Source: Hyphomonadaceae bacterium
GTDB lineage: Bacteria; Pseudomonadota; Alphaproteobacteria; Caulobacterales; Aquidulcibacteraceae
Assembly: GCA_019636095.1 (NCBI GenBank)
Contig: JAHBYF010000003.1
Location: 186,001-250,000 of the forward strand
Length of the DNA stretch: 64,000 bases
Direction: 5' to 3'
Shown: positions 25,137-34,598 of the stretch, in pieces
Numbering within the stretch: position 1 is the first letter of the stretch
Layout: the number at the start of each line of letters is the position of its first letter
Translations under genes and position numbers: made by a program
The notes under the pieces: generated by a model
Told to the model about the DNA's origin: nothing
The model's database searches: none
The model's input: the letters and a program-made list of their open reading frames with translations, nothing else

Positions 25137-27704
25137 ATGAAGCATCAGGACGCCCTCAATCAGCTTGCCCGGGACACCAACCGGGCCCGGCGTCGGCTGG
25201 CGCTTGAAAGGCTGCTGCGCGCAGGCTTCGTGCTGTTCGGCGCGATTAGTCTTTGGGCGGTATTCGCGCTGCTGGGTGGGCACGAGCGGCTGCCGCTGCT
25301 GTTGCAGAGCCTAAGCGCGATATTCGCCCTCTTGCTGTTTGCCTACCTAGCGGTGCGCGCGCGGCGCGCGTGGCAAGCGCCCACGGAAGAGGAGGCGCGC
25401 GCGCAATTGGCGCGCGATTCGCGCATGGACGCTGGCGCATTCGATGCGCTGCGCGACCAGCCAACCAAATATGATCCACTCGCGGTGGCGCTGTGGAACC
25501 GCGAGCGAGAACGTCTGCTCGAAAGCGCTGGCCGCTTGCGGCTTGGTCCGCCCCGGCCACGATTGGACGATCTTGATCCTTACAAGCTGCGCTACGCGCT
25601 CGCGGCCGTGTTGATTGGCGCGTTCGTCGCCGCTGGCCAACAAGCCGGGGATCGGCTGGCGCGTGCGTTCTTGCCCGACCCCGGCCCGTTGCTCGGCGAT
25701 CAGCAAATGGCGATCGAAGCATGGGCGGCGCCGGCGGAATACACGCACGCGGCGCCGGTATCGCTGAGCGACCTTGTCGGCGAGCGGGTGGTGACGCCGC
25801 CATCGATCCGCGTGACGGTGCGTGTGACGGGCCCTGCCGGCGCACCGGTACTGCGGTTCAGCGGCCAAGGCGGGCGCCGCAATGCGCGGTTCACACGTGC
25901 AGCGGACGGCGCGTGGGAAGCGCAGCTCGATATTCCCGGACGCGGCGAGTTGAGCATCGTGCGCTTCCACACACGCGCACGCTGGCGCTTGGCGCCAGCA
26001 GTCGACCAGGCCCCACGGGCGTCCTGGGATGCGCCAATTTCAACGCTGTCGGACGAACGCATCGGCCTTTCCTGGAAAGCGCGTGATGATTTCGGCGTGC
26101 GGCGCCTAGTGCTGCGCGTACGGCCGCTTCACCCGCCCGCAGGTCTCGTTCGCGCTGATCCGGTGGACACTGAGCTTGAGGCGCCGGCGGGCGATCCGCG
26201 CGAAACCGAGGCGCAAACCGAAGTCGATCTCGGCGCGCATCCCTACGCAGGCATGGAAGTTGAAGCACGGATCGTGGCGGTCGACGCGCTAGGCCAGGAA
26301 GGCGTCAGCGATCCGCTGCACATCACGCTGCCGGAGAAAATCTTTCTACAACCTCTCGCACGCGCCGCGATCGAGATCCGCCGCCACATCCTCGCGGAGC
26401 GCAGGCCCTATCGGCGCGGACCGGGCGTGCAGCGGCGAACGCAACCCGCAGGCGACATCTTGCTTGGCAACGAACGCATTGAGGTTCGCGACTACGACGC
26501 CCGGCCTGCTTTGCGGCGAGCGCCCCAAGGCATTCAGCGCGCCGCGCGTTTGATCGACGCGCTCACAATGGCGCCGCAAGACCGCTACTTTCGTGACCTT
26601 GCCGTCTATTTTGGCTTCCGCACGGCGCGATCTCAGCTTGCGGTTGCGCGCAATCCGGCTGAGGCCGATATCGCCGCCGATACGCTCTGGCGCACAGCGC
26701 TGCGGGCTGAATACGGCGGCGCGGCGGACGCGCGCCGCGCGCTGGAAGAAGCGCAACGCCAGCTGGCGGAAGCCCTGGCCCAAGGCGCGCCGCAGGAGCG
26801 CATCCGGCAACTCCTCGATGCGCTGCGGCGGGCGACCGAGAACTACATGCAGGCTTTGGTGCAAGAAGCGCTGCGCAACGGAGAGAGTCCGCAAAATCTC
26901 GAGGACACCGAAGATCAAGCCACACTTTCACAGCGCGACATCCAGGAGATGCTGCAACGCGTCCAGGAACTTTCAGAACAAGGCCGTAACGCGGAAGCGC
27001 AGCAGCTGCTGCAGCAATTGGCGCAGATATTGTCGAACCTTGATGTTCAGTTGAGCCAAAGTAGCGAAGGCGAAGGCCAGCAGGGCGACAGCGATCAGCA
27101 GATGCAGGAGAGCATCGATCAATTGTCCGAAACGATGGGCGAGCAACGCGCACTACGGGACAAGACGCGCCAAGAACAGCAACAACAACAGGGTCAAGGC
27201 GGCAGCGGTGGCGACCAGCAAGGCGGCCAGGGCGGCGACGAACTCGCGCAACGTCAGGCGCAGCTGCGCCAGGGACTGGCAGAAGCGCAGCGCATGGCCG
27301 ACGAAGCCGGCGCAGCCCCGAGCAATGATTTGAACGCCGCTGGCGAAGCCATGCGCCGGGCCGAAGATGCGTTGCGGCGTGGTGATCTCGAAGGCGCGGA
27401 GTCGGCGCAAAATGCGGCGCTCGACAACCTCCGCGAAGGCGCTGAAGCGCTGAGCGCCGAGATGCGCGAGCGGGGTCGCGCCGGCCGGGAGGGTCAAGGC
27501 GAGAGCTCCGGTGGCAATCGCGATCCGTTGGGACGCGCAACCGGTAACGATGGCAGCAGCGACGGTGTCGACCTGAACGGCGCAGACCCGGTGCGCGCGC
27601 GCGAAATTTTCGATGAAATCCGCCGCCGGGCGCAGGATCCGAACCGGCCGGAGGCGGAACGAGAATATTTGCGCCGCCTGCTGGACCGCTTTGGCGACAG
27701 CTGA
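25137..27704 (+). CDS. TIGR02302/DUF4175 family membrane protein
   Basis: An 855-residue protein of a family common in alphaproteobacteria, usually near lysA. Two transmembrane segments lie near the N-terminus (about 33-52 and 56-75), another near residue 152-170; a large beta-rich region follows and the C-terminal 300 residues are helical, Gln/Gly-rich coiled coil (ALEEAQRQLAEAL, QQQQQGQGGSGG). Function is not established. The gene is divergent from the orthocaspase by 140 bp. Confidence 0.88.
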   Translation: MKHQDALNQLARDTNRARRRLALERLLRAGFVLFGAISLWAVFALLGGHERLPLLLQSLSAIFALLLFAYLAVRARRAWQAPTEEEARAQLARDSRMDAGAFDALRDQPTKYDPLAVALWNRERERLLESAGRLRLGPPRPRLDDLDPYKLRYALAAVLIGAFVAAGQQAGDRLARAFLPDPGPLLGDQQMAIEAWAAPAEYTHAAPVSLSDLVGERVVTPPSIRVTVRVTGPAGAPVLRFSGQGGRRNARFTRAADGAWEAQLDIPGRGELSIVRFHTRARWRLAPAVDQAPRASWDAPISTLSDERIGLSWKARDDFGVRRLVLRVRPLHPPAGLVRADPVDTELEAPAGDPRETEAQTEVDLGAHPYAGMEVEARIVAVDALGQEGVSDPLHITLPEKIFLQPLARAAIEIRRHILAERRPYRRGPGVQRRTQPAGDILLGNERIEVRDYDARPALRRAPQGIQRAARLIDALTMAPQDRYFRDLAVYFGFRTARSQLAVARNPAEADIAADTLWRTALRAEYGGAADARRALEEAQRQLAEALAQGAPQERIRQLLDALRRATENYMQALVQEALRNGESPQNLEDTEDQATLSQRDIQEMLQRVQELSEQGRNAEAQQLLQQLAQILSNLDVQLSQSSEGEGQQGDSDQQMQESIDQLSETMGEQRALRDKTRQEQQQQQGQGGSGGDQQGGQGGDELAQRQAQLRQGLAEAQRMADEAGAAPSNDLNAAGEAMRRAEDALRRGDLEGAESAQNAALDNLREGAEALSAEMRERGRAGREGQGESSGGNRDPLGRATGNDGSSDGVDLNGADPVRAREIFDEIRRRAQDPNRPEAEREYLRRLLDRFGDS

Positions 27705-27771
27705 GCAACGCTCCGCCTTGAAAACGACTTGGCGCGCGCCACTCTCACTTCCATCCAACTGGAGGGAAATC

Positions 27772-28299
27772 ATGCGCGCTCTTCTGCTGACAACCGCGTT
27801 CGCCGCCCTGCTCGTCTCGTGCTCGCCGCCGGCTCAGCAAACCGACCGCCCCGATACGCCGCCAGGCCCTGCGGCAGTCGCCTGCAACGACGTTGCGCCA
27901 GACGCTACGCGCCAAGTCGCCGTTGGCGAAGAGGTTGCAACAACCGCGGCGGCCGCCGATCTGCGCGGCGGTTCGATCGCGCCGGGCACGTATGACTTGA
28001 CCAGCGCGTCGCGAATTGGCGCCGCAACCGGGTGGTCCGGCACGCGCGCGGTCGCACTTGAGGTGAGCGAAGCGCAAGATGGCGGCGTCACCTTCAACTG
28101 GGCTGGAGCAGCCCCCGGCGGCGACGCTGATCGCTGGACAGCGACCTTCACCGAAACGCCTCAACCGCGCCTCGCGTACACCTGCGGACGCATGGGCGAA
28201 GTCGCGGCTGCGTTCGCTGCGGAGAGCAACGCGTTGCAACTCCGGTTGCAGGATGGCGCTGGCGGGCAATTAGCGCTGCAATTCCAGCGACGTAGCTAG
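27772..28299 (+). CDS. Putative lipoprotein of unknown function
   Basis: A 175-residue protein with lipoprotein signal ALLVSC and a small beta-rich domain with three more cysteines. GGAGGG precedes the ATG at 27772, which fixes the start; the same frame is open upstream but runs antisense to no conserved feature and lacks a signal. It follows the TIGR02302 gene by 67 bp, possibly in one transcript. No family recognised. Confidence 0.75.
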   Translation: MRALLLTTAFAALLVSCSPPAQQTDRPDTPPGPAAVACNDVAPDATRQVAVGEEVATTAAAADLRGGSIAPGTYDLTSASRIGAATGWSGTRAVALEVSEAQDGGVTFNWAGAAPGGDADRWTATFTETPQPRLAYTCGRMGEVAAAFAAESNALQLRLQDGAGGQLALQFQRRS

Positions 28300-28382
28300 A
28301 CCCCATATTCATGCGGTTGTGAGCGCGCCCCGGCGCGCGTCATCCCTTATCGGCGCGGTGAATCCGTAACGGAGGGATACGC

Positions 28383-28817
28383 ATGAAAGCATCCACATCT
28401 TTGACTCTAGCGGCAGCGCTTGGCGCTGGCCTCTTTGCAGGCAACGCGCAGGCGCAAGACATGCGCGCTTTCGATGAGCTGAACAGCGCCCGGGCGTCCG
28501 ATGGCGAGGCTGTGGGCGTGCGCCTGACCGTGCCATTTCAGCGCGAAACCGAGCACCGCGATACGCGCGTATCCTTCGCTCTGCAGCAAAGCGATGGCGA
28601 GGGACACATCCACAGCCTGGATATGTTCTCGTTCTCGCTCACGGGAGACGCACCGGCACGAATTGAGACGCCTTTCGCGTTCGGCGCTGCCGACGGCGAA
28701 GGATTCTTTTCCAAACCCATGAACTGGGTCTGGATCGGGCTCGGCGTCGGCGCCGCATATTGGATTTATGAGGAAAATCACGACCACAATTCTTCAGCGC
28801 CGCCTCCAGCATCCTAG
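28383..28817 (+). CDS. Secreted protein with C-terminal hydrophobic anchor
   Basis: A 144-residue protein with a signal peptide cleaved near AQAQD and a second hydrophobic helix close to the C-terminus (about 115-130, WVWIGLGVGAAYWIY), followed by an EENHDHNSS tail. ACGGAGGG precedes the ATG. No family recognised. It lies 59 bp upstream of a two-component pair on the same strand and could be its target or part of the signal path; that is inference from position only. Confidence 0.7.
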   Translation: MKASTSLTLAAALGAGLFAGNAQAQDMRAFDELNSARASDGEAVGVRLTVPFQRETEHRDTRVSFALQQSDGEGHIHSLDMFSFSLTGDAPARIETPFAFGAADGEGFFSKPMNWVWIGLGVGAAYWIYEENHDHNSSAPPPAS

Positions 28818-28876
28818 TCGTTCTGGCAAAGCGGTGCGTCCTACCCCAGAATGGCGCGCCGCATAGGACTCCTGAC

Positions 28877-29545
28877 TTGACCGCAGCACCTCGTTACGCA
28901 CGCGTTGCGATCGTCGAAGACGATGCGATCCTGCGCGAGAATTTGGTGCAGCTGGTGACGCGCGCCGAAGGGCTGGAGATCGCGGGCGCAGCCGACAGCG
29001 TCGCCACCGGCCGCGCACTGCTCGAACCGGACCTCGACGTCTTGTTGATCGACCTGGCGCTACCCGATGGCAATGGTGTCGAAGTCATCCGCGAAGCACG
29101 CGAACGGCTTGCTAACATCAAGATCATCGTAGTGAGCATCTTCGGCGATGCGCGAAGCGTGGTGCGTGCAATCGAGGCCGGCGCCGACGGCTACCTGCTG
29201 AAAGGCGCCGGCGAACAGCAAGCCGAAGAGGCAATACGAAGCGTTCTCGACGGTGGCGCGCCGATTTCACCGGCAGTTGCAAGTCACATTCTCACCCGCA
29301 TGCGCGAGCGCAGTTCATCGGAGCGCGGCGCCGAACTTGACGCGCCACTAACCGAAAAAGAAACGGCCGTCCTCACGGATCTCGCCAAAGGCTTCCGCTA
29401 CAAGGAAGTGGCGCGTCTCCACGGAATATCACCTCACACGGTCGCCGACCACGTAAAGTCGATCTACCGCAAGCTTGCCGTGAACTCGCGGAGCGAAGCA
29501 GTGTTCGAAGCCGTGCAAGCTGGCCTGATCAAGCTCAAGGACTAA
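28877..29545 (+). CDS. NarL/FixJ-family response regulator
   Basis: A 222-residue regulator: receiver domain (VAIVEDDAILREN acidic pocket; phospho-acceptor Asp in LLIDLALPDG near residue 57; Lys in LLKGAG) and a LuxR-type HTH (LTEKETAVLTDLAKGFRYKEVARLHGISPHTVADHV, about 155-215). The start is TTG with AGGA upstream. It lies 22 bp before a histidine-kinase gene, its presumed partner. Targets are unknown. Confidence 0.92.
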   Translation: MTAAPRYARVAIVEDDAILRENLVQLVTRAEGLEIAGAADSVATGRALLEPDLDVLLIDLALPDGNGVEVIREARERLANIKIIVVSIFGDARSVVRAIEAGADGYLLKGAGEQQAEEAIRSVLDGGAPISPAVASHILTRMRERSSSERGAELDAPLTEKETAVLTDLAKGFRYKEVARLHGISPHTVADHVKSIYRKLAVNSRSEAVFEAVQAGLIKLKD

Positions 29546-29567
29546 GCGATCATGCTAGCCTTGGCGT

Positions 29568-31514
29568 TTGGCTGTAGCTAGCACGACAGAGTTGATGCTG
29601 AAGTTCGAGCCTCTGGGGGCGCCAACGCGAGGCGCGTGGATCATCGCCGCGATCATCGTCGCGCTGCAATTGGCGTTGGCCGCAGGCCTTTTCTGGATGA
29701 ATTCGATCTCGGAGGCCGCGGCGGGCCGGCGGGTAGTTGAAGTCGGCGCAGCGGAAGCAAGTTCGTCACTTTACACCGAGCTTCCCGATGCGGCGTTCCA
29801 AGCGGTACGGCTCCCGCGGCAGGGGTGCTGCTCAAGCAACAATCTGATCTTCCGCAGTCGACTAACGGCTGAAGACGCCGCGCTGGCTAATCCGGCGGTA
29901 TTAATCGAGAGCGCGTACGATAACGCGCTCGTCTACGTGGACGGCGCGCTTGCAGCGGGCGCAGGGCGGGTGAGCGGCCCGCCACCCAATATGGGCCGGC
30001 GCCCGCAATTGTTGCGTATCCCGAGTGCTATGGCGCACGAGGGGGCGGTGCTCGATATCGCGGTGCAGCGCGCGGTTGGCTTTGGCCATCTTCAGCCCTT
30101 CTACGTGGGCGAATATGACGAACTCTATTCGAGCTTTCGCGCGCTGACCTTCCTTCGTCACGACCTGCCCTTGTTCAACGCAGCCATCGGCGCTTTCGTC
30201 GCCGCCTTCTGCTTGTGTGCGGCGCCTTTGTTTGGCGCGCGCGGACTGATGCTTTCACTTTCCGCCCTGGGCGCGAGCTGGGTGCTGCAGCATGTCGGCC
30301 TCTACGTCACTGACCCGCCATGGGGCGCGGTAGCGAACAACGGCGTCTATTTTTTAGGCTTCCTCGGCGCTTGCGTGTGTCTGCCTTGGTTTTTCATCGA
30401 GTGGACCTCTGTCTTTTCGCCCCCGGCGCCCAAGCGCGCGCCGTTATTCGCGTTTGTTCTTGATCCCTGGGGAACGGTCGCGCGCCGCAGGCTAGCCATT
30501 GTATCACTCGCATCGCTCGCCATAGGCGCGGGCCTAATTGCATGGCGGCTCAGCTTCGGGCCTGCGATCGCATCCCAAGACATCAATCGCGTGATCGGCT
30601 GGATGGGTCTCTTCGCAATGGCGTTCTGCCTGGTTCGAATCGTGAGTTTCTACCTTCGCCCTGGCGCGCGGGATCCAATCGCGGCCTCCGCCTTTGTGTT
30701 CGTCGTCCTTGCTGCAATTGCGGACATTTCGGCGGTGCGTTTTCTTAAGACATACGGCGTGTTTTTGGGCGCGGCCGTAACCTTCTTCCCGCTGGCATTG
30801 CTTCTTTCGCTTGCTGTTCGCGCGCGCGGCGTCTTTGAGGCGGCCACGACAACGGCGGAGAAGCTCAACGTGCTGGTGGCGGACCGTGAGCGCGAGATTG
30901 TGCGCTACCATGAGGAGGTTCGCCGCAACGACAGAGCCGCGATGCTACTCGATGAACGCAGCCGCATCATGCGCGACATGCACGATGGCATCGGCGGCCA
31001 ATTGCTCGGCCTCATTCTGCAAGCACGATCGCGGAAGCTGTCTGACGAAGCGCTTGTAAACGGGCTGGAGCAGAGTTTGGACGACCTTCGTCTTGTCGTG
31101 GATTCGCTTGAGCAAGGTGAAGGCTCTCTCACCGGCGCGCTTGGCGCGTTTCGCACCCGTATCGAGCCACGTTGTGAAGCCGCGGGCGTCGAGCTGGACT
31201 GGGAGATCGATGATGTTGGCGCGACGCCGAATATCGGTCCAGATAAGACGCTGCAGATCTACCGCATCTTGCTGGAGGCCTGCACAAACGCGCTGAAGCA
31301 CGGCGCTCCCAAGCGAATTGGCGTGGCGCTGAAGCGCGATGGCGATCAGATCGAAATTGCACTTGGTGACGATGGCGTAGGCTTCGCGCCGCACGGGGCG
31401 CCGCCCGGACGCGGCCTCACGAACATGCGGACACGTGCTCGCCAGATTGGAGCGGCGCTGGCGATGGACTCCACAACGTCCGGCACGCGCATTTCGCTGA
31501 CGCTCCCAGCGTGA
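29568..31514 (+). CDS. Sensor histidine kinase with multi-pass N-terminal sensor (NarX-type kinase core)
   Basis: A 648-residue kinase. The first helix (about 28-46) is followed by a periplasmic beta domain, then seven transmembrane segments (about 205-425), a layout like 7TMR-DISM sensors. A short coiled coil leads to HisKA_3 with the phospho-acceptor His in RDMHDGIGGQ (about residue 471) and an HATPase domain (EACTNALKHG, DDGVGF, GLTNM). The start is uncertain: TTG 29568 or ATG 29595. Paired with the regulator just upstream. The stimulus is unknown. Confidence 0.88.
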   Translation: MAVASTTELMLKFEPLGAPTRGAWIIAAIIVALQLALAAGLFWMNSISEAAAGRRVVEVGAAEASSSLYTELPDAAFQAVRLPRQGCCSSNNLIFRSRLTAEDAALANPAVLIESAYDNALVYVDGALAAGAGRVSGPPPNMGRRPQLLRIPSAMAHEGAVLDIAVQRAVGFGHLQPFYVGEYDELYSSFRALTFLRHDLPLFNAAIGAFVAAFCLCAAPLFGARGLMLSLSALGASWVLQHVGLYVTDPPWGAVANNGVYFLGFLGACVCLPWFFIEWTSVFSPPAPKRAPLFAFVLDPWGTVARRRLAIVSLASLAIGAGLIAWRLSFGPAIASQDINRVIGWMGLFAMAFCLVRIVSFYLRPGARDPIAASAFVFVVLAAIADISAVRFLKTYGVFLGAAVTFFPLALLLSLAVRARGVFEAATTTAEKLNVLVADREREIVRYHEEVRRNDRAAMLLDERSRIMRDMHDGIGGQLLGLILQARSRKLSDEALVNGLEQSLDDLRLVVDSLEQGEGSLTGALGAFRTRIEPRCEAAGVELDWEIDDVGATPNIGPDKTLQIYRILLEACTNALKHGAPKRIGVALKRDGDQIEIALGDDGVGFAPHGAPPGRGLTNMRTRARQIGAALAMDSTTSGTRISLTLPA

Positions 31515-31523
31515 TTTCCTGCG

Positions 31524-32030
31524 TTAGGCGATGGCGGCGATGTACGGCAGGCCGCGATAGCGGCCCTTGTCGTCCATGCCGTAGCCAATGAGAAAATCGG
31601 CGGGCGCATCCCAGCCGATGGCGTCGATGTCCTGCCCCAACGCTTCGGGTTTACGCACAAAGGCGCAGGCAAGCGTCTGCGTCGCCCCCTTGGCCAACAG
31701 GTGCGCGCGGGCGAACGCGATGGTGCGGCCGCTATCGAACACATCGTCGACGATGAGCACGCCCCGGCCCTCAACGGAGCGGGAGATATCGGCGCGCACA
31801 ACCACTTTGCCGCTGCTCTCGCGCTCGTCGCGATAGCTCTCCAGCCAAAGTGAATCGTAGATCGGGTGCGAGCCGCGAACTTCGAGCGCACGCAACAGAT
31901 CCGCCGCGAACGGAATGGCGCCCTGTAGCAGCGCAACCATCGTCCAGCCGTCGTTCACTTGCGCCGAAAAGCGATCAGCCAGCGCATTGACACGCTGGCT
32001 GATCTCTTCCGCAGAAAGAAGGATACGCAA
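31524..32030 (-). CDS. hpt: Hypoxanthine phosphoribosyltransferase
   Basis: A 168-residue purine-salvage enzyme attaching ribose-5-phosphate to hypoxanthine or guanine. The PRPP-binding motif VLIVDDVFDSGRT and the YDSLWLESY region are characteristic, and the size fits. It starts 3 bp after the stop of the zinc-ribbon gene, so the two are co-transcribed. Related phosphoribosyltransferases with other bases cannot be wholly excluded. Confidence 0.88.
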   Translation of the reverse strand: MRILLSAEEISQRVNALADRFSAQVNDGWTMVALLQGAIPFAADLLRALEVRGSHPIYDSLWLESYRDERESSGKVVVRADISRSVEGRGVLIVDDVFDSGRTIAFARAHLLAKGATQTLACAFVRKPEALGQDIDAIGWDAPADFLIGYGMDDKGRYRGLPYIAAIA

Positions 32031-32032
32031 AC

Positions 32033-32935
32033 CTAGCCGGTGGTGAGGCGCAGGCCGTCGGTCGGGCCAAGCTCACTCGTCGTGGTGTTCGACGGATCGA
32101 CAAGTTCGTGGCTTGGATCAAGCGGCTCATTGAGCAGCAATTCGTCGTGCGCTGGTTGCGTCGGCGAGACATGCGCCGGGCCGCCCGCCATCGACATCTC
32201 GCCGAAACTTGCAAAGGTCGCCTCAAGATCGACGGCCTCAGCCGGCGGGTTCTCGACGCGAATTTGGAACGGCACCGCAGCGCCAGCCGCCACCGGCTGA
32301 TCCGTAACCGCGTTCACCAGATCCATGATCTGATGCGAGTTGCTGTCGCGCAGCGAAACACGAACCGGCGGAACGAGCTTGTCGTCACGGCCAATGTTGC
32401 GGACTTCGCCGCTGACCACGAGAACCGGCGTTGCGCCGCTGAAGTCGCGTTCGACCGAGAGGTCGTAGAATTCCAGACCGTAGACGTTCACGTCCAAACC
32501 GAGCGCGGCGAACGCACTGGCCGAACGCGGCCACAGTTCGGCGACGTCCTGACGGAAGGCGACCATGCCGGTGGCGCTTGCCGCTAGGGCAGCGCCTGTT
32601 GCGCCCCACACCATCACAGCGGCCCGGGTGCGGTCGCGGCGCATCCGGTCACTCTGCTGCTGGCGGAATTTCGCGGCGGCGGAGGGCGCGGGGCCGGGCT
32701 GTTCGGCGGCGCGGCGCAATCTTTCGACACGTTCACGTGTCAGTGGTTCGCGGGCGGGCTCCTCGGCGGTCCGCATAACCGCTGGGACCTCAGCTGCGGC
32801 AGGGCGCAGCTCAAGCTGCGGCTCGGCGAACCAGGAGAAACCGCATGCAGCGCAACGCACCGTCCGGCCAGCAGGACCGATCGCTGCGTCATCCGCGTAA
32901 TAGCGGGTCGAGCAAGACGTGCAGGTAAGGATCAT
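32033..32935 (-). CDS. MJ0042 zinc-ribbon membrane protein
   Basis: A 300-residue protein. The N-terminus is an MJ0042-type zinc finger (CTSCSTRYYADD, then VRCAACGFSW: two Cys pairs). After a charged linker comes one transmembrane segment (about 107-125) and a C-terminal immunoglobulin-like domain (about 150-245, SGEVRNIGRDDKLVPPVRVSL) of the DUF3426/FxLYD kind. Located next to ftsEX, as in other alphaproteobacteria; function not established. Confidence 0.84.
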   Translation of the reverse strand: MILTCTSCSTRYYADDAAIGPAGRTVRCAACGFSWFAEPQLELRPAAAEVPAVMRTAEEPAREPLTRERVERLRRAAEQPGPAPSAAAKFRQQQSDRMRRDRTRAAVMVWGATGAALAASATGMVAFRQDVAELWPRSASAFAALGLDVNVYGLEFYDLSVERDFSGATPVLVVSGEVRNIGRDDKLVPPVRVSLRDSNSHQIMDLVNAVTDQPVAAGAAVPFQIRVENPPAEAVDLEATFASFGEMSMAGGPAHVSPTQPAHDELLLNEPLDPSHELVDPSNTTTSELGPTDGLRLTTG

Positions 32936-33000
32936 GTTAATACGTTCAGCAGCCCCAATAACATTCTTCGGTGCATTGATTCTATTTAGCTTGTCCAGTC

Positions 33001-33741
33001 ATGGCCCGACCTCGCGCTAGTATTGAAACCGATCTATTCGAGCGCGGCGTATTGGTTCGCCTCTCGAATGTTGACGCCGGCTACGGCGCGTCCACCGTTC
33101 TGATGGGCATAGACTTCGAAGCGCGTGGCGGAGAAGTAAATCTCATCACCGGCCCCGCAGCCGCTGGTAAGACTACATTTACCCATCTCTTGCGCCTAGC
33201 GCTCCCACCCCGCTCTGGCCGAAGTGTAATACTTGGGACCGATTTGATGCGCGCGCGGTCCCGTGAGATCGCAGACGCCAAGCGGCGCATCGGCTATGTC
33301 GCTGAAAATCCTGTGTTCATTGAACAATGGTCGACGTTCGACAACGTTGCGATGCCACTTCGCATGCTTGGGCAAAAGCCACGCGAGTATTCGGAGGATG
33401 TGCGCGAACTTGTGGAATTCGTCGGACTGGGCGGCGCCGCGGAATTGCCGGTTGAAAAACTTTCGGGAGCGGAACGACGCAGGGCTGCCATAGCGCGGGC
33501 GCTCGCAGCTAAGCCCAACCTGATCCTTGCCGACGATCCGACCGCGGGAATGTCTCCCGCCGACGGGCGCCGCATTGTGCGATTACTTTCAGAAATGCGC
33601 AGGGTGGGCGCCGGCGTCGTCATTGCGAGCCAGGATGACACGCTGTGTGACGTTGCGCCGATGTGGGTGTGGCGGATTGATCGCGGCCGCCTTTCGGCGC
33701 CGGAGCAAACCCAAATTGCCGACGCGGAGGCGTATGAATGA
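33001..33741 (+). CDS. ftsE: FtsE-like cell-division ABC ATPase with substituted catalytic residues
   Basis: A 246-residue ABC ATPase, partner of FtsX just downstream (4-bp overlap). Walker A is intact (GPAAAGKTT, 51-59) and the signature is LSGAE (154-158). The hydrolysis residues differ from consensus: the Q-loop Gln is Glu102 (VAEN), the Walker B catalytic Glu is Asp179 (LILADDP), and the H-loop His is Gln211 (ASQDD). The D-loop is also unusual (MSPAD). ATP binding is likely; turnover may be weak or absent. In other bacteria FtsEX links the divisome to cell-wall hydrolase activation. Confidence 0.88.
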   Translation: MARPRASIETDLFERGVLVRLSNVDAGYGASTVLMGIDFEARGGEVNLITGPAAAGKTTFTHLLRLALPPRSGRSVILGTDLMRARSREIADAKRRIGYVAENPVFIEQWSTFDNVAMPLRMLGQKPREYSEDVRELVEFVGLGGAAELPVEKLSGAERRRAAIARALAAKPNLILADDPTAGMSPADGRRIVRLLSEMRRVGAGVVIASQDDTLCDVAPMWVWRIDRGRLSAPEQTQIADAEAYE

Positions 33742-34598
33742 GAGGCGGGCTGCTAGGCATCGAGCGCACGCTCTTCTGGACCCTGGCGTTCGCTGCCTTT
33801 GCTGCAGCGGCGGCTGGACTTGCCGCGCGCGCAGTGGACCGTATCGCGGTGGGCTATGAACAAGCCCGCAACGCCTACGCCATCGTGCGCGTGTTGGCCC
33901 CGGATGGCCCTCCGGGCATGGCGGCAGCCGAAACTGCGCTCGGTCGCGCGCCGCACGTCACCAGCGCTGCACCAATCACCGCTGGCCGGGCAGCCGCGCT
34001 CCTCAGCGAGGCCAGCGGCGAACAGATCGATCCCGCCAATGTGCCGGATCTGCGCTTGATCGAAGTCGAACTCGCCCCGGCGTCTCCGCAAGCTGACATA
34101 TCAGGAGACATTGTCGCCGCGCTTGCGGCAGGCGGCGTCACCGCCGAAGTGATCGAAGCGCCCGACAGTTCGAGCGGCGGCGGCCTGGCCCCACGGGTGC
34201 GCAACGCCGCGCTCTGGGGGGCGGTGCTATTCGCTGGCATGATGGCAGTAATCGCTTGGCTGGCGGCGCGCGGATTGGCGGCGCGGCGGCGCGAAATGGT
34301 GACAGTGATGTGCGATCTCGGCGCAACGCGCGGCCAGACCAGCGGACGGATCGCAGATGAAGCAGCTGTCATCGGGCTTTACGCAGGCGCAGTTGGCGGA
34401 GCGCTCGCAGCTATCGCAGGTGTCATCGTTGTGGTGCTGGCCATTCCGGGCACAACGCTGAATGCTTTGACGTCCATGATTCTTCCGATCGACCTTGTTC
34501 CCATCGTGGCCGCGCCGCTCGGCGCCGCGATCGCTGCGGGCGCCGGCGCACGTGCGGCGGCTGGGCGCTTCCACGCATTGGCGGCGAAGCTCGGCTGA
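33738..34598 (+). CDS. ftsX: FtsX-like cell-division permease
   Basis: A 286-residue protein with four transmembrane segments (about 10-30, 155-177, 208-235, 245-272) and a periplasmic loop after the first, the FtsX topology. It overlaps ftsE and abuts the next gene. FtsX signals through its periplasmic loop to peptidoglycan hydrolases or their activators. Sequence is Ala-rich and diverged, so the family call leans on topology and ftsE linkage. Confidence 0.86.
   Translation: MRGGLLGIERTLFWTLAFAAFAAAAAGLAARAVDRIAVGYEQARNAYAIVRVLAPDGPPGMAAAETALGRAPHVTSAAPITAGRAAALLSEASGEQIDPANVPDLRLIEVELAPASPQADISGDIVAALAAGGVTAEVIEAPDSSSGGGLAPRVRNAALWGAVLFAGMMAVIAWLAARGLAARRREMVTVMCDLGATRGQTSGRIADEAAVIGLYAGAVGGALAAIAGVIVVVLAIPGTTLNALTSMILPIDLVPIVAAPLGAAIAAGAGARAAAGRFHALAAKLG

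Noticed and set aside
27165..27230. CAA/CAG-rich stretch as a microsatellite
   Set aside because: It encodes the Gln/Gly linker of the TIGR02302 protein and the repeat units are too short and irregular.
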